A stretch of DNA of 6,385 nt, taken from NCBI GenBank assembly GCA_030616935.1, contig JAUWWJ010000095.1:1-6385 (forward strand), given 5' to 3'. Both the position numbers and the translations under genes were made by a program. This document shows, piece after piece, positions 1 through 4,910 of this stretch (positions within the stretch are counted from its first letter, which is position 1; each line of letters begins with the position of its first letter). This stretch comes from Planctomycetaceae bacterium (GTDB taxonomy: Bacteria; Planctomycetota; Planctomycetia; Pirellulales; UBA1268). The notes below the pieces were generated by a model. It was not told the origin of the DNA and searched no databases. It saw only the letters and a list, made by a program, of their open reading frames with translations.

Positions 1-21
1 CAAAATTTTCGTCTTACGACC

Positions 22-40
22 TCTTTCATTATATGAAAGA
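22..40. repeat. Perfect inverted repeat upstream of the first gene
   Basis: Eight-base arms TCTTTCAT (22-29) and ATGAAAGA (33-40) are perfect complements around a 3-base centre. The repeat ends 32 bases before the ATG at 73. That position and symmetry would suit an operator for a dimeric regulator or a small hairpin in the leader. No factor can be named from sequence alone, and a single dyad of this size may be chance. Confidence 0.4.
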
Positions 41-72
41 ACCCCGCTTGCATATCAAAGGGTTTACTTTTC

Positions 73-447
73 ATGACAACTACTCAGCAGCCTCCTGCTC
101 ACACGACGAGCCCAAAACCAGAAAACTCTTTTCGTGATGTCATCTCTTTACAAGCAATTGTTGTCACGTTGACAATAGGATTTTTGGCTTATATCCAGCG
201 AGACCCTGACTTTACTCTAAAAGTAGAACTTGGGTTTCTGTTACTTGTCTCTGGTCCACTCAGTGGACTTTGGCGAATTACAAGAGCCCACAATGAGACC
301 AGCTCTGGCCTTGAGCATCTCTATACACCTGCCGTTCGTCATTATGCCATGCAGTCGTTTCTGATTGGATTGGTCATCGTAGGAGGAGCCGCCGTTGGTT
401 ACTGGGCGTATCTTCTTCCTGGACAAGTTTTAATACCGGTCCAATAG
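73..447 (+). CDS. Small membrane protein with three predicted helices, function unknown
   Basis: The 124-residue product has a hydrophilic, Thr/Pro-rich N-terminus (residues 1-22) and three hydrophobic stretches at about 24-41, 51-68 and 92-115, so an inner-membrane location is likely. The loop between helices 2 and 3 (about 69-91) is polar and contains RITRAHNETSSG. I do not recognise a family. The ATG at 73 is preceded by AAAGGG at 57-62, a weak and rather distant ribosome binding site, and by the inverted repeat at 22-40. The gene converges on the phhB-like gene on the other strand. After the TAG, another forward frame stays open to a stop at about 550 (see findings), so a frameshifted longer C-terminus is possible but unproven. 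The coding call rests on clean membrane-helix composition; the function is unknown. Confidence 0.7.
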   Translation: MTTTQQPPAHTTSPKPENSFRDVISLQAIVVTLTIGFLAYIQRDPDFTLKVELGFLLLVSGPLSGLWRITRAHNETSSGLEHLYTPAVRHYAMQSFLIGLVIVGGAAVGYWAYLLPGQVLIPVQ

Positions 448-742
448 GATTTGGGTGGGGGACTATTTCCGGGTTTCTTCAGCCGAATGGAACGGAAATT
501 CTCAAGGGCAACGAACTTGATAAAGGCTCATTTCCACTGACGTCGCCAGAGTAGTTTGTTCTATACGATCGTAGAAGAGGTATCGTTCCGTGAGTCCGGG
601 TGTCTGATTCATGGATTCGTCATTCCAAAAGTGACTGTGGAATAATAGCTTCTTGCAAAAAATCACATAAAATTATGACCGCCGAGTGGGGTCGCGGAAT
701 AACCATTGGTCATTTCTCCTAGCACGTCTTGTGTCATCAATG
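448..742. other. Convergent intergenic region without a confident gene
   Basis: This 295-base gap lies between the ends of two converging genes, so terminators would be expected. No hairpin followed by a T-run is clear. Two small dyads are visible: a perfect 10-base palindrome TACGATCGTA (564-573), overlapped by TTCTA/TAGAA (559-563 and 572-576), and ATTCCA/TGGAAT (622-627 and 638-643). A forward frame that is out of register with the first gene is open from inside that gene to about 550 and reads plausibly. Otherwise I see nothing. Confidence 0.5.
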
Positions 743-1102
743 TCATGATGGCGGCGAGACAGTATCGATCTTGGCGGCTAGTATGAAATCGTTCTCGGAG
801 AGGCCGCCGATGGCATGGGTAAAAATCTCAACCCGAACCTTTCGGTAGCCTTCCAGATGGAGGTCAGGATGGTGCTGCTCACGCTCGGCTAGAGCACCGA
901 TGGTATTGATCAGACGGATACCATCGCGAAAGCTTTTGAGTTGCCAGTCGCGGCGGATTCGTGTGCCATCCTCGGTGAGCCGCCAGGCAGACAGCGCGGC
1001 AACCTGCGTAGTAGCTTCTTCTAGTGAATACTTTGCAACGCCCCCTTCGCAGGGGACACATCGTTTCGTCTTTAATGTCGAAGCAGCCTGTGCTGGATTC
1101 AT
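743..1102 (-). CDS. phhB: Pterin-4a-carbinolamine dehydratase (PCD/DCoH family)
   Basis: Enzymes of this family dehydrate 4a-hydroxytetrahydropterin, recycling the pterin cofactor used by aromatic amino acid hydroxylases. In many bacteria the gene occurs without a hydroxylase and its role is less clear. The 119-residue product carries the typical N-terminal CVPCEGG (residues 15-21) and the hallmark block EQHHPDLHLEGY (75-86), followed by TH (95-96) and GLSENDFILAAKID (100-113). H77, H78 and H96 match the three active-site histidines of the family. Length is normal for bacterial members. There is no signal peptide, so it is cytoplasmic. The ATG at 1102 is the first possible start, because an in-frame TGA lies only four codons upstream. 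No convincing Shine-Dalgarno is seen; a perfect -10 box lies about 70 bases upstream. No aromatic amino acid hydroxylase gene is in the window. Confidence 0.93.
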   Translation of the reverse strand: MNPAQAASTLKTKRCVPCEGGVAKYSLEEATTQVAALSAWRLTEDGTRIRRDWQLKSFRDGIRLINTIGALAEREQHHPDLHLEGYRKVRVEIFTHAIGGLSENDFILAAKIDTVSPPS

Positions 1103-1169
1103 TGGAAAATCTTTTCATGGGAAAGCACATCAAAGTTGGCAACACACAAAGTTGCTGCCCTCACAAAAA

Positions 1170-1198
1170 ATTATACCTGAAGAGTATCGCAGGCTTAA
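1170..1198 (-). promoter_or_regulatory. Candidate promoter of the phhB-like gene
   Basis: On the minus strand a perfect TATAAT occupies 1175-1170. The hexamer 17 bases further upstream is TTAAGC (1198-1193), only three of six matches to TTGACA. Transcription would begin near 1163, leaving a leader of about 60 bases before the ATG at 1102. That leader contains a small hairpin: GCAAC/GTTGC at 1139-1143 and 1151-1155 with a 7-base loop. Confidence 0.4.
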
Positions 1199-1309
1199 CA
1201 AGTAATTCATTTATGTTGGAAAGGACAAGTCACAAAGAGCCTTCTATCTGCAACGCACGCATGCAGAAGTAACAATCTGGACATGTAAGGCCTTATTCCA
1301 ACAGACAAA

Positions 1310-1340
1310 GAAGACCTCAAGGTTCTGACGTTAGGTCTTC
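1310..1340. repeat. Perfect 8-base inverted repeat
   Basis: GAAGACCT (1310-1317) and AGGTCTTC (1333-1340) are perfect complements separated by 15 bases. There is no following T-run, so it is not a standard terminator. It lies inside the coding-like frame at 1289-1636 and may be incidental to it. Confidence 0.4.
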
Positions 1341-1396
1341 AGTGGGATAATGGAAGTGAATACCGGACTCATATCGTGGCGTTATCCACAGATATG

Positions 1397-1435
1397 GGTT
1401 TAGGTAAACCTGACGCTAAAAATAAATACAGGTTT
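1397..1435 (+). repeat. Three-part repeat allowing two exclusive hairpins
   Basis: TAAACC (1405-1410) can pair upstream with GGTTTA (1397-1402, 2-base loop). Alternatively AAACCTG (1406-1412) can pair downstream with CAGGTTT (1429-1435, 16-base loop). The two pairings exclude each other. The element ends about 120 bases before the fmdB start, so it could be part of a long leader RNA, but it also lies in the coding-like frame. Confidence 0.3.
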
Positions 1436-1456
1436 GACCCCCAAACACGAACGTAC

Positions 1457-1486
1457 TTGACCAAAGGCGACCAGATTAAAAACAAT
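1457..1486 (+). promoter_or_regulatory. Weak candidate promoter of fmdB
   Basis: TTGACC (1457-1462) matches the -35 consensus at five of six positions. AACAAT (1481-1486), after an 18-base spacer, matches the -10 consensus at four of six. It would give a leader of about 65 bases before the ATG at 1558. The match is modest and the region may instead be coding. Confidence 0.25.
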
Positions 1487-1557
1487 AAGAAGCAACAAGG
1501 ACGACACACTCTGAACACACCATCTCTTCCAAAAAACATATTACTTCTCAAATTCTT

Positions 1558-1764
1558 ATGCCAATTTATGTTTACGAAACAGTTCCTGAAAAAGCTGACC
1601 AGAAGCCGACTCAGTTCGAAGTTGTTCAAAGAATGACTGATGAAGCTCTCACCAAACATCCTGATACGGGTGAGCCGGTGCGTCGTATTATTTCAGGAGG
1701 AATATCTCTACCGGTATCATCCAAAGGGGGAGACTGTTGCGACAGTGGCTGCTCCTGCGGCTAG
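1558..1764 (+). CDS. FmdB-type small protein with a degenerate zinc ribbon
   Basis: The 68-residue product begins MPIYVYET and continues FEVVQRMTDEALTKHPDTGE (20-39) and VRRIISGG (41-48). This follows the layout of the FmdB/putative regulatory protein family (MPIYEYxCxxCG...FE...Mxxx...L..CPxCG..VRRxIxGG). The four cysteines that would bind zinc are absent: the first pair is replaced by the stretch around EKADQ (11-15) and the second by HPDTG (34-38). Four cysteines are instead at the extreme C-terminus, C60, C61, C65 and C67, in GDCCDSGCSCG. Family function is poorly defined; regulatory and amide-metabolism links are mostly by name. It is likely cytoplasmic. No Shine-Dalgarno precedes the ATG at 1558, but MPIY at the N-terminus fixes the start. 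The neighbours give no functional hint. Confidence 0.85.
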   Translation: MPIYVYETVPEKADQKPTQFEVVQRMTDEALTKHPDTGEPVRRIISGGISLPVSSKGGDCCDSGCSCG

Positions 1765-1771
1765 GAGCCGC
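1751..1771 (+). repeat. Two overlapping hairpins across the fmdB stop codon
   Basis: GCTCCT (1751-1756) pairs with AGGAGC (1763-1768). Alternatively GCGGCT (1757-1762) pairs with AGCCGC (1766-1771). Both stems are six perfect base pairs, GC-rich and mutually exclusive, and they span the TAG at 1762-1764. They could help protect the 3' end or slow transcription, but no T-run follows, so a classical intrinsic terminator is not supported. Confidence 0.35.
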
Positions 1772-1782
1772 TTGTACGAAGA

Positions 1783-2043
1783 CTATTCCCGTCCAACAGA
1801 AGCATCTCCCGGCTCGTGTGTGAGCACATCGATCAGATTTTCTGGCATGAACGGTTCTTAGTGGCTTTACAAACCCTTACAAAAATGTTCTTGCAGAAAA
1901 TTATCGACTCCATAAAGATATGCACGATCACTGAGTGCCGGAATATGAAAATGGTTTTCAAACGTGACATTCATATCCCAACGATGACTAAGAGCAACCT
2001 GAGTAGGATCAATGAATACTTTTGATGAGGCGACAGCCTCATC
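1783..2043 (-). pseudogene. Possible minus-strand gene remnant with two in-frame stops
   Basis: Read on the minus strand from about 2043, one frame gives a protein-like sequence including VFIDPTQVALSHRWDMNVTF, HIPALSDRAYLYGVDNFLQ and EHF, ending at TAA (1869-1867). The same frame then has only AGC CAC, a second TAA (1860-1858), and resumes with EPFMPENLIDVLTHEPGDAS up to a TAG at 1785-1783. Plausible protein on both sides of two close stops in one frame suggests a decayed gene. The start would lie within or beyond the start of the next gene, which itself is convincing, so the 5' part seems lost. I do not recognise the family. Chance cannot be excluded at this length. Confidence 0.28.
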
Positions 2044-2063
2044 GTTTGAACTGAGGAGATGAG
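2024..2063 (+). promoter_or_regulatory. Leader hairpin with alternative pairing next to a ribosome binding site
   Basis: GATGAGGC (2024-2031) and GCCTCATC (2036-2043) form a perfect 8-base-pair stem with a GACA loop. The CTCATC part (2038-2043) can instead pair with a second GATGAG (2058-2063), which overlaps the end of the Shine-Dalgarno GAGGAG (2053-2058) of the gene starting at 2066. The upstream hairpin is expected to be more stable and would leave the ribosome site free. The alternative would partly bury it. That is an inference from complementarity only. Confidence 0.4.
2053..2058 (+). promoter_or_regulatory. Strong Shine-Dalgarno of the NTF2-fold gene
   Basis: GAGGAG lies 7 bases before the ATG at 2066. 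It is the best ribosome binding site of the window and fixes the start of the following gene. Confidence 0.75.
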
Positions 2064-2065
2064 AT

Positions 2066-2431
2066 ATGAGCCAAAATGAAATCACTGCTTTATTCGATGA
2101 ATGGAATGCTGCTATTCAGACAGGTAATCCTAAAACTGTAGCTGCTCTCTACGAAAGCAACGGCATTTTATTGCCAACGCTGTCTAATAACGTTCGGCAC
2201 AACCATGAAGAAATTGAAGACTATTTTGTACGCTTTCTTGCGAATGGTCCGGCAGGAAAAATTGATGAGGGAAATGTGCGGACCTTTGGTGAAATTGCTA
2301 TCAACTCTGGCATCTACACCTTCTCTTTCAAAGATGGCACATCCGTCTCCGCACGATTCAGTTTCGTTTACCGCTGGAATGGTGAACGCTGGATGATTGT
2401 CGAACATCACTCTTCAGCAATGCCTGAGTAG
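2066..2431 (+). CDS. NTF2-fold protein (SnoaL / DUF4440 / CaMKII-association-like)
   Basis: The 121-residue product has the small alpha-plus-beta cone layout of the NTF2-like superfamily. An N-terminal helix ITALFDEWNAAIQTGNPKTV (6-25) leads into AALYESNGILLPTLS (26-40), then a helix HEEIEDYFVRFLAN (47-60), and beta-strands ending with ARFSFVYRWNGERWMIVEHH (97-116) and SSAMPE. The C-terminal pattern (SFVY.W.G..W.I..HHSS.MPE) is typical of bacterial proteins annotated as DUF4440 or SgcJ/EcaC-type, related to the association domain of calmodulin-dependent kinase II. Such folds serve as small-molecule-binding enzymes or as oligomerisation modules; which applies here cannot be told. There is no signal peptide, so it is probably cytoplasmic. 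It is translated from a strong ribosome site and preceded by a hairpin that may modulate it. No partner gene is adjacent in an operon-like arrangement. Confidence 0.85.
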   Translation: MSQNEITALFDEWNAAIQTGNPKTVAALYESNGILLPTLSNNVRHNHEEIEDYFVRFLANGPAGKIDEGNVRTFGEIAINSGIYTFSFKDGTSVSARFSFVYRWNGERWMIVEHHSSAMPE

Positions 2432-2549
2432 TTCAGTAGCTCGTACACCTGTTTGGTACTGCGAAGAAGGTGAAAAGGATTGCTTCGAAGTGGTCTCGCG
2501 TTGTATTCCACTGGGTCTCGGTAATGCTGCCGATCCCAGGAAAATTTCG

Positions 2550-2558
2550 TGCTAGAAT
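2550..2558 (+). promoter_or_regulatory. Candidate extended -10 promoter of the ThuA-like gene
   Basis: TGC followed by TAGAAT (2553-2558) forms an extended -10 element with five of six consensus bases. No good -35 box is seen, which extended -10 promoters can tolerate. Transcription from about 2565 would give a leader of some 30 bases to the ATG at 2596, and would separate this gene from the NTF2-fold gene. Confidence 0.4.
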
Positions 2559-2595
2559 CGATGAAGTGTCCGTATAACCACCGTTGGAAAATCTG

Positions 2596-3609
2596 ATGTA
2601 TATGAAATTCTTTTTCTCGCTGCTCGTGATCTGGTCGATTGCCTTCGGACTTTCTACTGCACACGGAGAGACAACCAATATTCTCTTTCTCGCAGGTGAG
2701 CGATCTCACAAATCGGGCGAGCATGAATTTAACGCTGGCTGCCAACTCCTTGCCAAAGCCCTCAACGAGCAAAGCGGCCTCGATGTTCATGCCAGTGTCA
2801 TCAACGGTTGGCCCGAAGATGAGTCCGTCTTTAGCGAAATCGATGCCGTCATCATTTACTCCGATGGCACCAAGGTTATTAGCCATGGTTGGGAGAAAGC
2901 CGATCAGCTTGCCAAGACTGGCGTCGGTTTGATGTTCATGCACTATGCCGTTCACCCGAGCCCTGAAGAAGGCGAACGTTTCTTTCGGCCTTGGATCGGT
3001 GCGGCCATGGAAACCGGTTGGTCAGTAAACCCTCACTGGGTTGCTGATCTCCGCGCACTCCCCGACCACCCAATCTCAAATGGCGTCTCTGACCTGGTCC
3101 GCGCCTACGACGAATTTTATTACAACATGCGATTTCAAAAAGATCGCGGCCACGTCCTCGACCTCGTTACGGCCGTTCCAACCCCGGATCGGCTCAAACG
3201 TGTCATTAACCTCTGGAACCAACACGGTGTCGATGGCATCGGCAAAACACAAACCCTGATGTGGGGAATTGAGCGCGAAGATGGTGGACGTGGTGTTGGA
3301 TTCACTGGTGGCCACTATCACCGTAATTGGGCCATTGATGACTTCCGAAAAATTGTTCTCAACGCCATCGTGTGGGTGGCAGGTTTAGACGTTCCAGAAA
3401 ACGGTGTCACCTCCAAAACCCTGACTGGAAAAGATCTCAATGCCAATCTTGATGTATATCCAACAGAGAACCCATGGATCCCTCTTCCCAATGTCGAGGA
3501 CTTTATGAAGCTTCCCGCCGCCACAAATGTTTCCATGGAGGACTACAATGCCGCGGCGGCTGCGAAAAAGAAACAACTTATGAAAAAGCGAAAAGCTACA
3601 AAGAGCTGA
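2596..3609 (+). CDS. Exported ThuA-like domain protein
   Basis: The product (337 residues from this ATG) starts with a signal peptide: a basic end, the hydrophobic FFFSLLVIWSIAFGLS (5-20) and a likely cleavage after TAHG (21-24). The mature part matches the ThuA-like fold (trehalose-utilisation type, glutamine-amidotransferase-like): ILFLAGERSHKSGEHEFNAG (29-48), DAVIIYSDG (83-91), TGVGLMFMHYAVH (108-120), HPISNG (158-163), YDEFYYNMRF (171-180), RGVGFTGGHYHRNW (232-245) and FRKIVLNAIVWVAG (250-263). A C-terminal extension ends in a Lys-rich tail (324-337). ThuA proteins are linked to disaccharide use; the reaction is not established for this branch. Starts at ATG 2596 or ATG 2602 are both compatible with the signal peptide; a TTG at 2584 is less likely. 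GGA at 2586-2588 is 7 bases from 2596. Its codons look richer in C at third positions than those of the next gene. Confidence 0.88.
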   Translation: MYMKFFFSLLVIWSIAFGLSTAHGETTNILFLAGERSHKSGEHEFNAGCQLLAKALNEQSGLDVHASVINGWPEDESVFSEIDAVIIYSDGTKVISHGWEKADQLAKTGVGLMFMHYAVHPSPEEGERFFRPWIGAAMETGWSVNPHWVADLRALPDHPISNGVSDLVRAYDEFYYNMRFQKDRGHVLDLVTAVPTPDRLKRVINLWNQHGVDGIGKTQTLMWGIEREDGGRGVGFTGGHYHRNWAIDDFRKIVLNAIVWVAGLDVPENGVTSKTLTGKDLNANLDVYPTENPWIPLPNVEDFMKLPAATNVSMEDYNAAAAAKKKQLMKKRKATKS

Positions 3610-3632
3610 TGCGTAACAGGGCGTTGGAAAAG

Positions 3633-3656
3633 AATTATTGAAGGATAATTTATAAT
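3633..3656 (+). promoter_or_regulatory. Candidate promoter with AT-rich dyad before the DUF1254 gene
   Basis: A perfect TATAAT (3651-3656) lies about 40 bases before the ATG at 3697. The -35 side is poor: TTGGAA (3624-3629) is 21 bases away, which is too far. Just upstream, AATTAT (3633-3638) and ATAATT (3645-3650) form an inverted repeat with a TGAAGG centre, abutting the -10 box, a possible operator position. The gene therefore probably has its own transcription start. Confidence 0.4.
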
Positions 3657-3666
3657 CACTAAGCGA

Positions 3667-3681
3667 GAGACTCAAAAACCA
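3667..3681 (+). repeat. 15-base motif, copy 1
   Basis: GAGACTCAAAAACCA matches GAGTCTCTAAAACCA at 4810-4824 at 13 of 15 positions in the same orientation. This copy lies just upstream of the ribosome binding site of the DUF1254/DUF1214 gene. Confidence 0.3.
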
Positions 3682-3684
3682 TAA

Positions 3685-3688
3685 AGGA
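3685..3688 (+). promoter_or_regulatory. Shine-Dalgarno of the DUF1254/DUF1214 gene
   Basis: AGGA, within AAAGGAA (3683-3689), lies 8 bases before the ATG at 3697 and supports that start. Confidence 0.65.
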
Positions 3689-3696
3689 ATTTTATC

Positions 3697-4725
3697 ATGC
3701 CACGATCTTTATCTTTGTTAGCAATCACATTCTTCGCAGGATTTTTGAGTTGCTGCTGGCTTGATAATGCACATGCAACAGAATCCGTAAACGTCGATAA
3801 CTTTGTCCGTGCCGAAACTGACCTCACGTTTAAACGGTACGTCGACCAAGGAGCCTTTGGTAAATTTTTTCACATACGGCAGCCAACACCTATTGATAAA
3901 CAAGACGTTATCAGGATGAATCGTGATACTCTTTATTCTGCTGGAGTTTTCGATCTTGATGCCTCACCACTCACTGTCATCAAGCCAGATTCTGATGGTC
4001 GCTTTCTTTCCATGCTGGTTATTAATCAAGATCATTCGATGCAGCCAGTCGTCCATGAAGCAGGCACATTTGAGTTTTCACGAAAAAAAATTGGTACTCG
4101 CTACGTCTTTATTCTTTTCAGAACATTTGTTGATGCGAATGACCCAAAAGATATTGAGGCTGCAAATTCTCTGCAGTCTAAAATTACTTCTAAACAGTCG
4201 GAGAAGGGGAGTTTTGACGTTCCGGACTGGGACGAGACATCGCTTGAGAAAGTGCGCGACGCGATAAATGTCTTGGCGTCAACCAAGCCCAACACCAATG
4301 GAATGTTCGGTGACAAATCAAAGTTGAATCCTATCAGTCATCTTCTTGGAACGGCCTATGGTTGGGGCGGGAATCCTGAAGAAGCTGCCACGTATGTGAA
4401 TGTCGTACCAGAAAAAAATGATGGTAAGACTCCATATGAATTAGTTATTACTGAACAGGTTCCTGTAGACGGATTTGTCTCAGTGACTGTTTACAATGCA
4501 AAAGGTTTTATGGAGAAAAATAGCCTGAACGCTTACTCGGTCAATAACGTGACAGCAGAGAAAAACTCAGATGGTACCGTCACCATTCACTTTGGTGGTG
4601 ATCCTACGAGCCCCAACTACCTGCCGATCACCCCGGGCTGGAACTATGTCGTTCGCATGTATCAGCCAAAAAAAGAAGTCCTTGATGGTTCCTGGACATT
4701 TCCTGATCCGCAACTATCTAAATAA
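3697..4725 (+). CDS. Exported DUF1254/DUF1214 domain protein
   Basis: The 342-residue product begins with a signal peptide (about 1-27, hydrophobic LSLLAITFFAGFLSCCW, cleavage likely after NAHA), so it acts outside the cytoplasm. An N-terminal DUF1254 part (about 50-150) carries the hallmark RMNRDTLYSAGVFDL (73-87), followed by MLVINQDHSM (106-115) and RYVFILFRTF (135-144). A C-terminal DUF1214 part (about 240-335) shows GFVSVTVYNAKGF (259-271), DGTVTIHFGG (292-301) and YLPITPGWNYVVRMYQP (308-324), ending DGSWTFPDP. The central GTAYGWGG (218-225) is also typical. These domains are widespread in secreted proteins, but their biochemical role is not established. The domain pair looks intact and of normal length. 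A good ribosome site and a perfect -10 box precede it, so it is probably transcribed from its own promoter, between the ThuA-like gene and the glycosyl hydrolase. Confidence 0.92.
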   Translation: MPRSLSLLAITFFAGFLSCCWLDNAHATESVNVDNFVRAETDLTFKRYVDQGAFGKFFHIRQPTPIDKQDVIRMNRDTLYSAGVFDLDASPLTVIKPDSDGRFLSMLVINQDHSMQPVVHEAGTFEFSRKKIGTRYVFILFRTFVDANDPKDIEAANSLQSKITSKQSEKGSFDVPDWDETSLEKVRDAINVLASTKPNTNGMFGDKSKLNPISHLLGTAYGWGGNPEEAATYVNVVPEKNDGKTPYELVITEQVPVDGFVSVTVYNAKGFMEKNSLNAYSVNNVTAEKNSDGTVTIHFGGDPTSPNYLPITPGWNYVVRMYQPKKEVLDGSWTFPDPQLSK

Positions 4726-4809
4726 GATAATCTGGTTATATACAGGAAAGTATACGAGTCACCAATCTCTCACTTCCTTAAGGATCTGGGCCACACACAT
4801 GTTTGGATT

Positions 4810-4824
4810 GAGTCTCTAAAACCA
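4810..4824 (+). repeat. 15-base motif, copy 2
   Basis: GAGTCTCTAAAACCA is the second copy of the motif at 3667-3681 (13 of 15 identical, same orientation). It lies 86 bases before the glycosyl hydrolase start. Each copy contains a palindromic GAGNCTC core, as would suit a dimeric DNA-binding protein, but two copies are thin evidence. Confidence 0.3.
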
Positions 4825-4910
4825 ACTGTGAAGTTGAACAGACACAAACGATTAAGTGATTTCTCTAGGACTCGGTATCGGACAAACAACGGTATTGACA
4901 ACCATTCACT

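Larger units (their letters stand above)
1289..1636 (+). other. Coding-like open frame without an ATG start; possible gene remnant
   Basis: After a TAA at 1286-1288 this frame is open to a stop at 1634-1636. The portion 1289 to about 1510 reads like a genuine protein, with segments such as LTLGLQWDNGSEYRTHIVAL, DMGLGKPDAKNKYRFDPQTR and YLTKGDQIKNN, rich in Asp, Gly, Lys and Thr. The remainder, which overlaps the start of fmdB in another frame, looks like non-coding translation. The only usual start codons are a GTG at 1376 and the weaker TTG or CTG codons, so the N-terminus is probably lost. I do not recognise the family. It could be a truncated gene whose end was replaced by fmdB, or a chance open frame. 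It may equally be read as the leader region of fmdB, since several inverted repeats lie inside it. Confidence 0.3.

Noticed and set aside
900..1205. Forward open frame of 101 codons
   Set aside because: It is antisense to the phhB-like gene, whose active-site motifs are clear. The tail beyond 1102 has no motif.
1382..1390. TTATCCACA, a perfect DnaA box
   Set aside because: It is a single copy with no second box or origin-type gene nearby, and it falls in a coding-like frame (codons for Ala-Leu-Ser-Thr). There is no basis for calling an origin.
1816..2025. Forward open frame of 69 codons between fmdB and the NTF2-fold gene
   Set aside because: Its translation has a poor composition and no ribosome site; the minus-strand reading of the same stretch looks more protein-like.
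2433..2678. Minus-strand open frame of 81 codons across the gap before the ThuA-like gene
   Set aside because: It overlaps another open minus-strand frame in a different register, neither shows a recognisable motif, and it runs antisense into a real gene.
2407..2955. Minus-strand open frame of 182 codons
   Set aside because: Most of it is antisense to the signal peptide and N-terminal domain of the convincing ThuA-like gene, and the rest reads no better than its neighbouring minus-strand frame in the same gap.
4895..4900. TTGACA as a -35 box before the hydrolase
   Set aside because: It ends 10 bases before the ATG, so any matching -10 box would fall inside the coding sequence.
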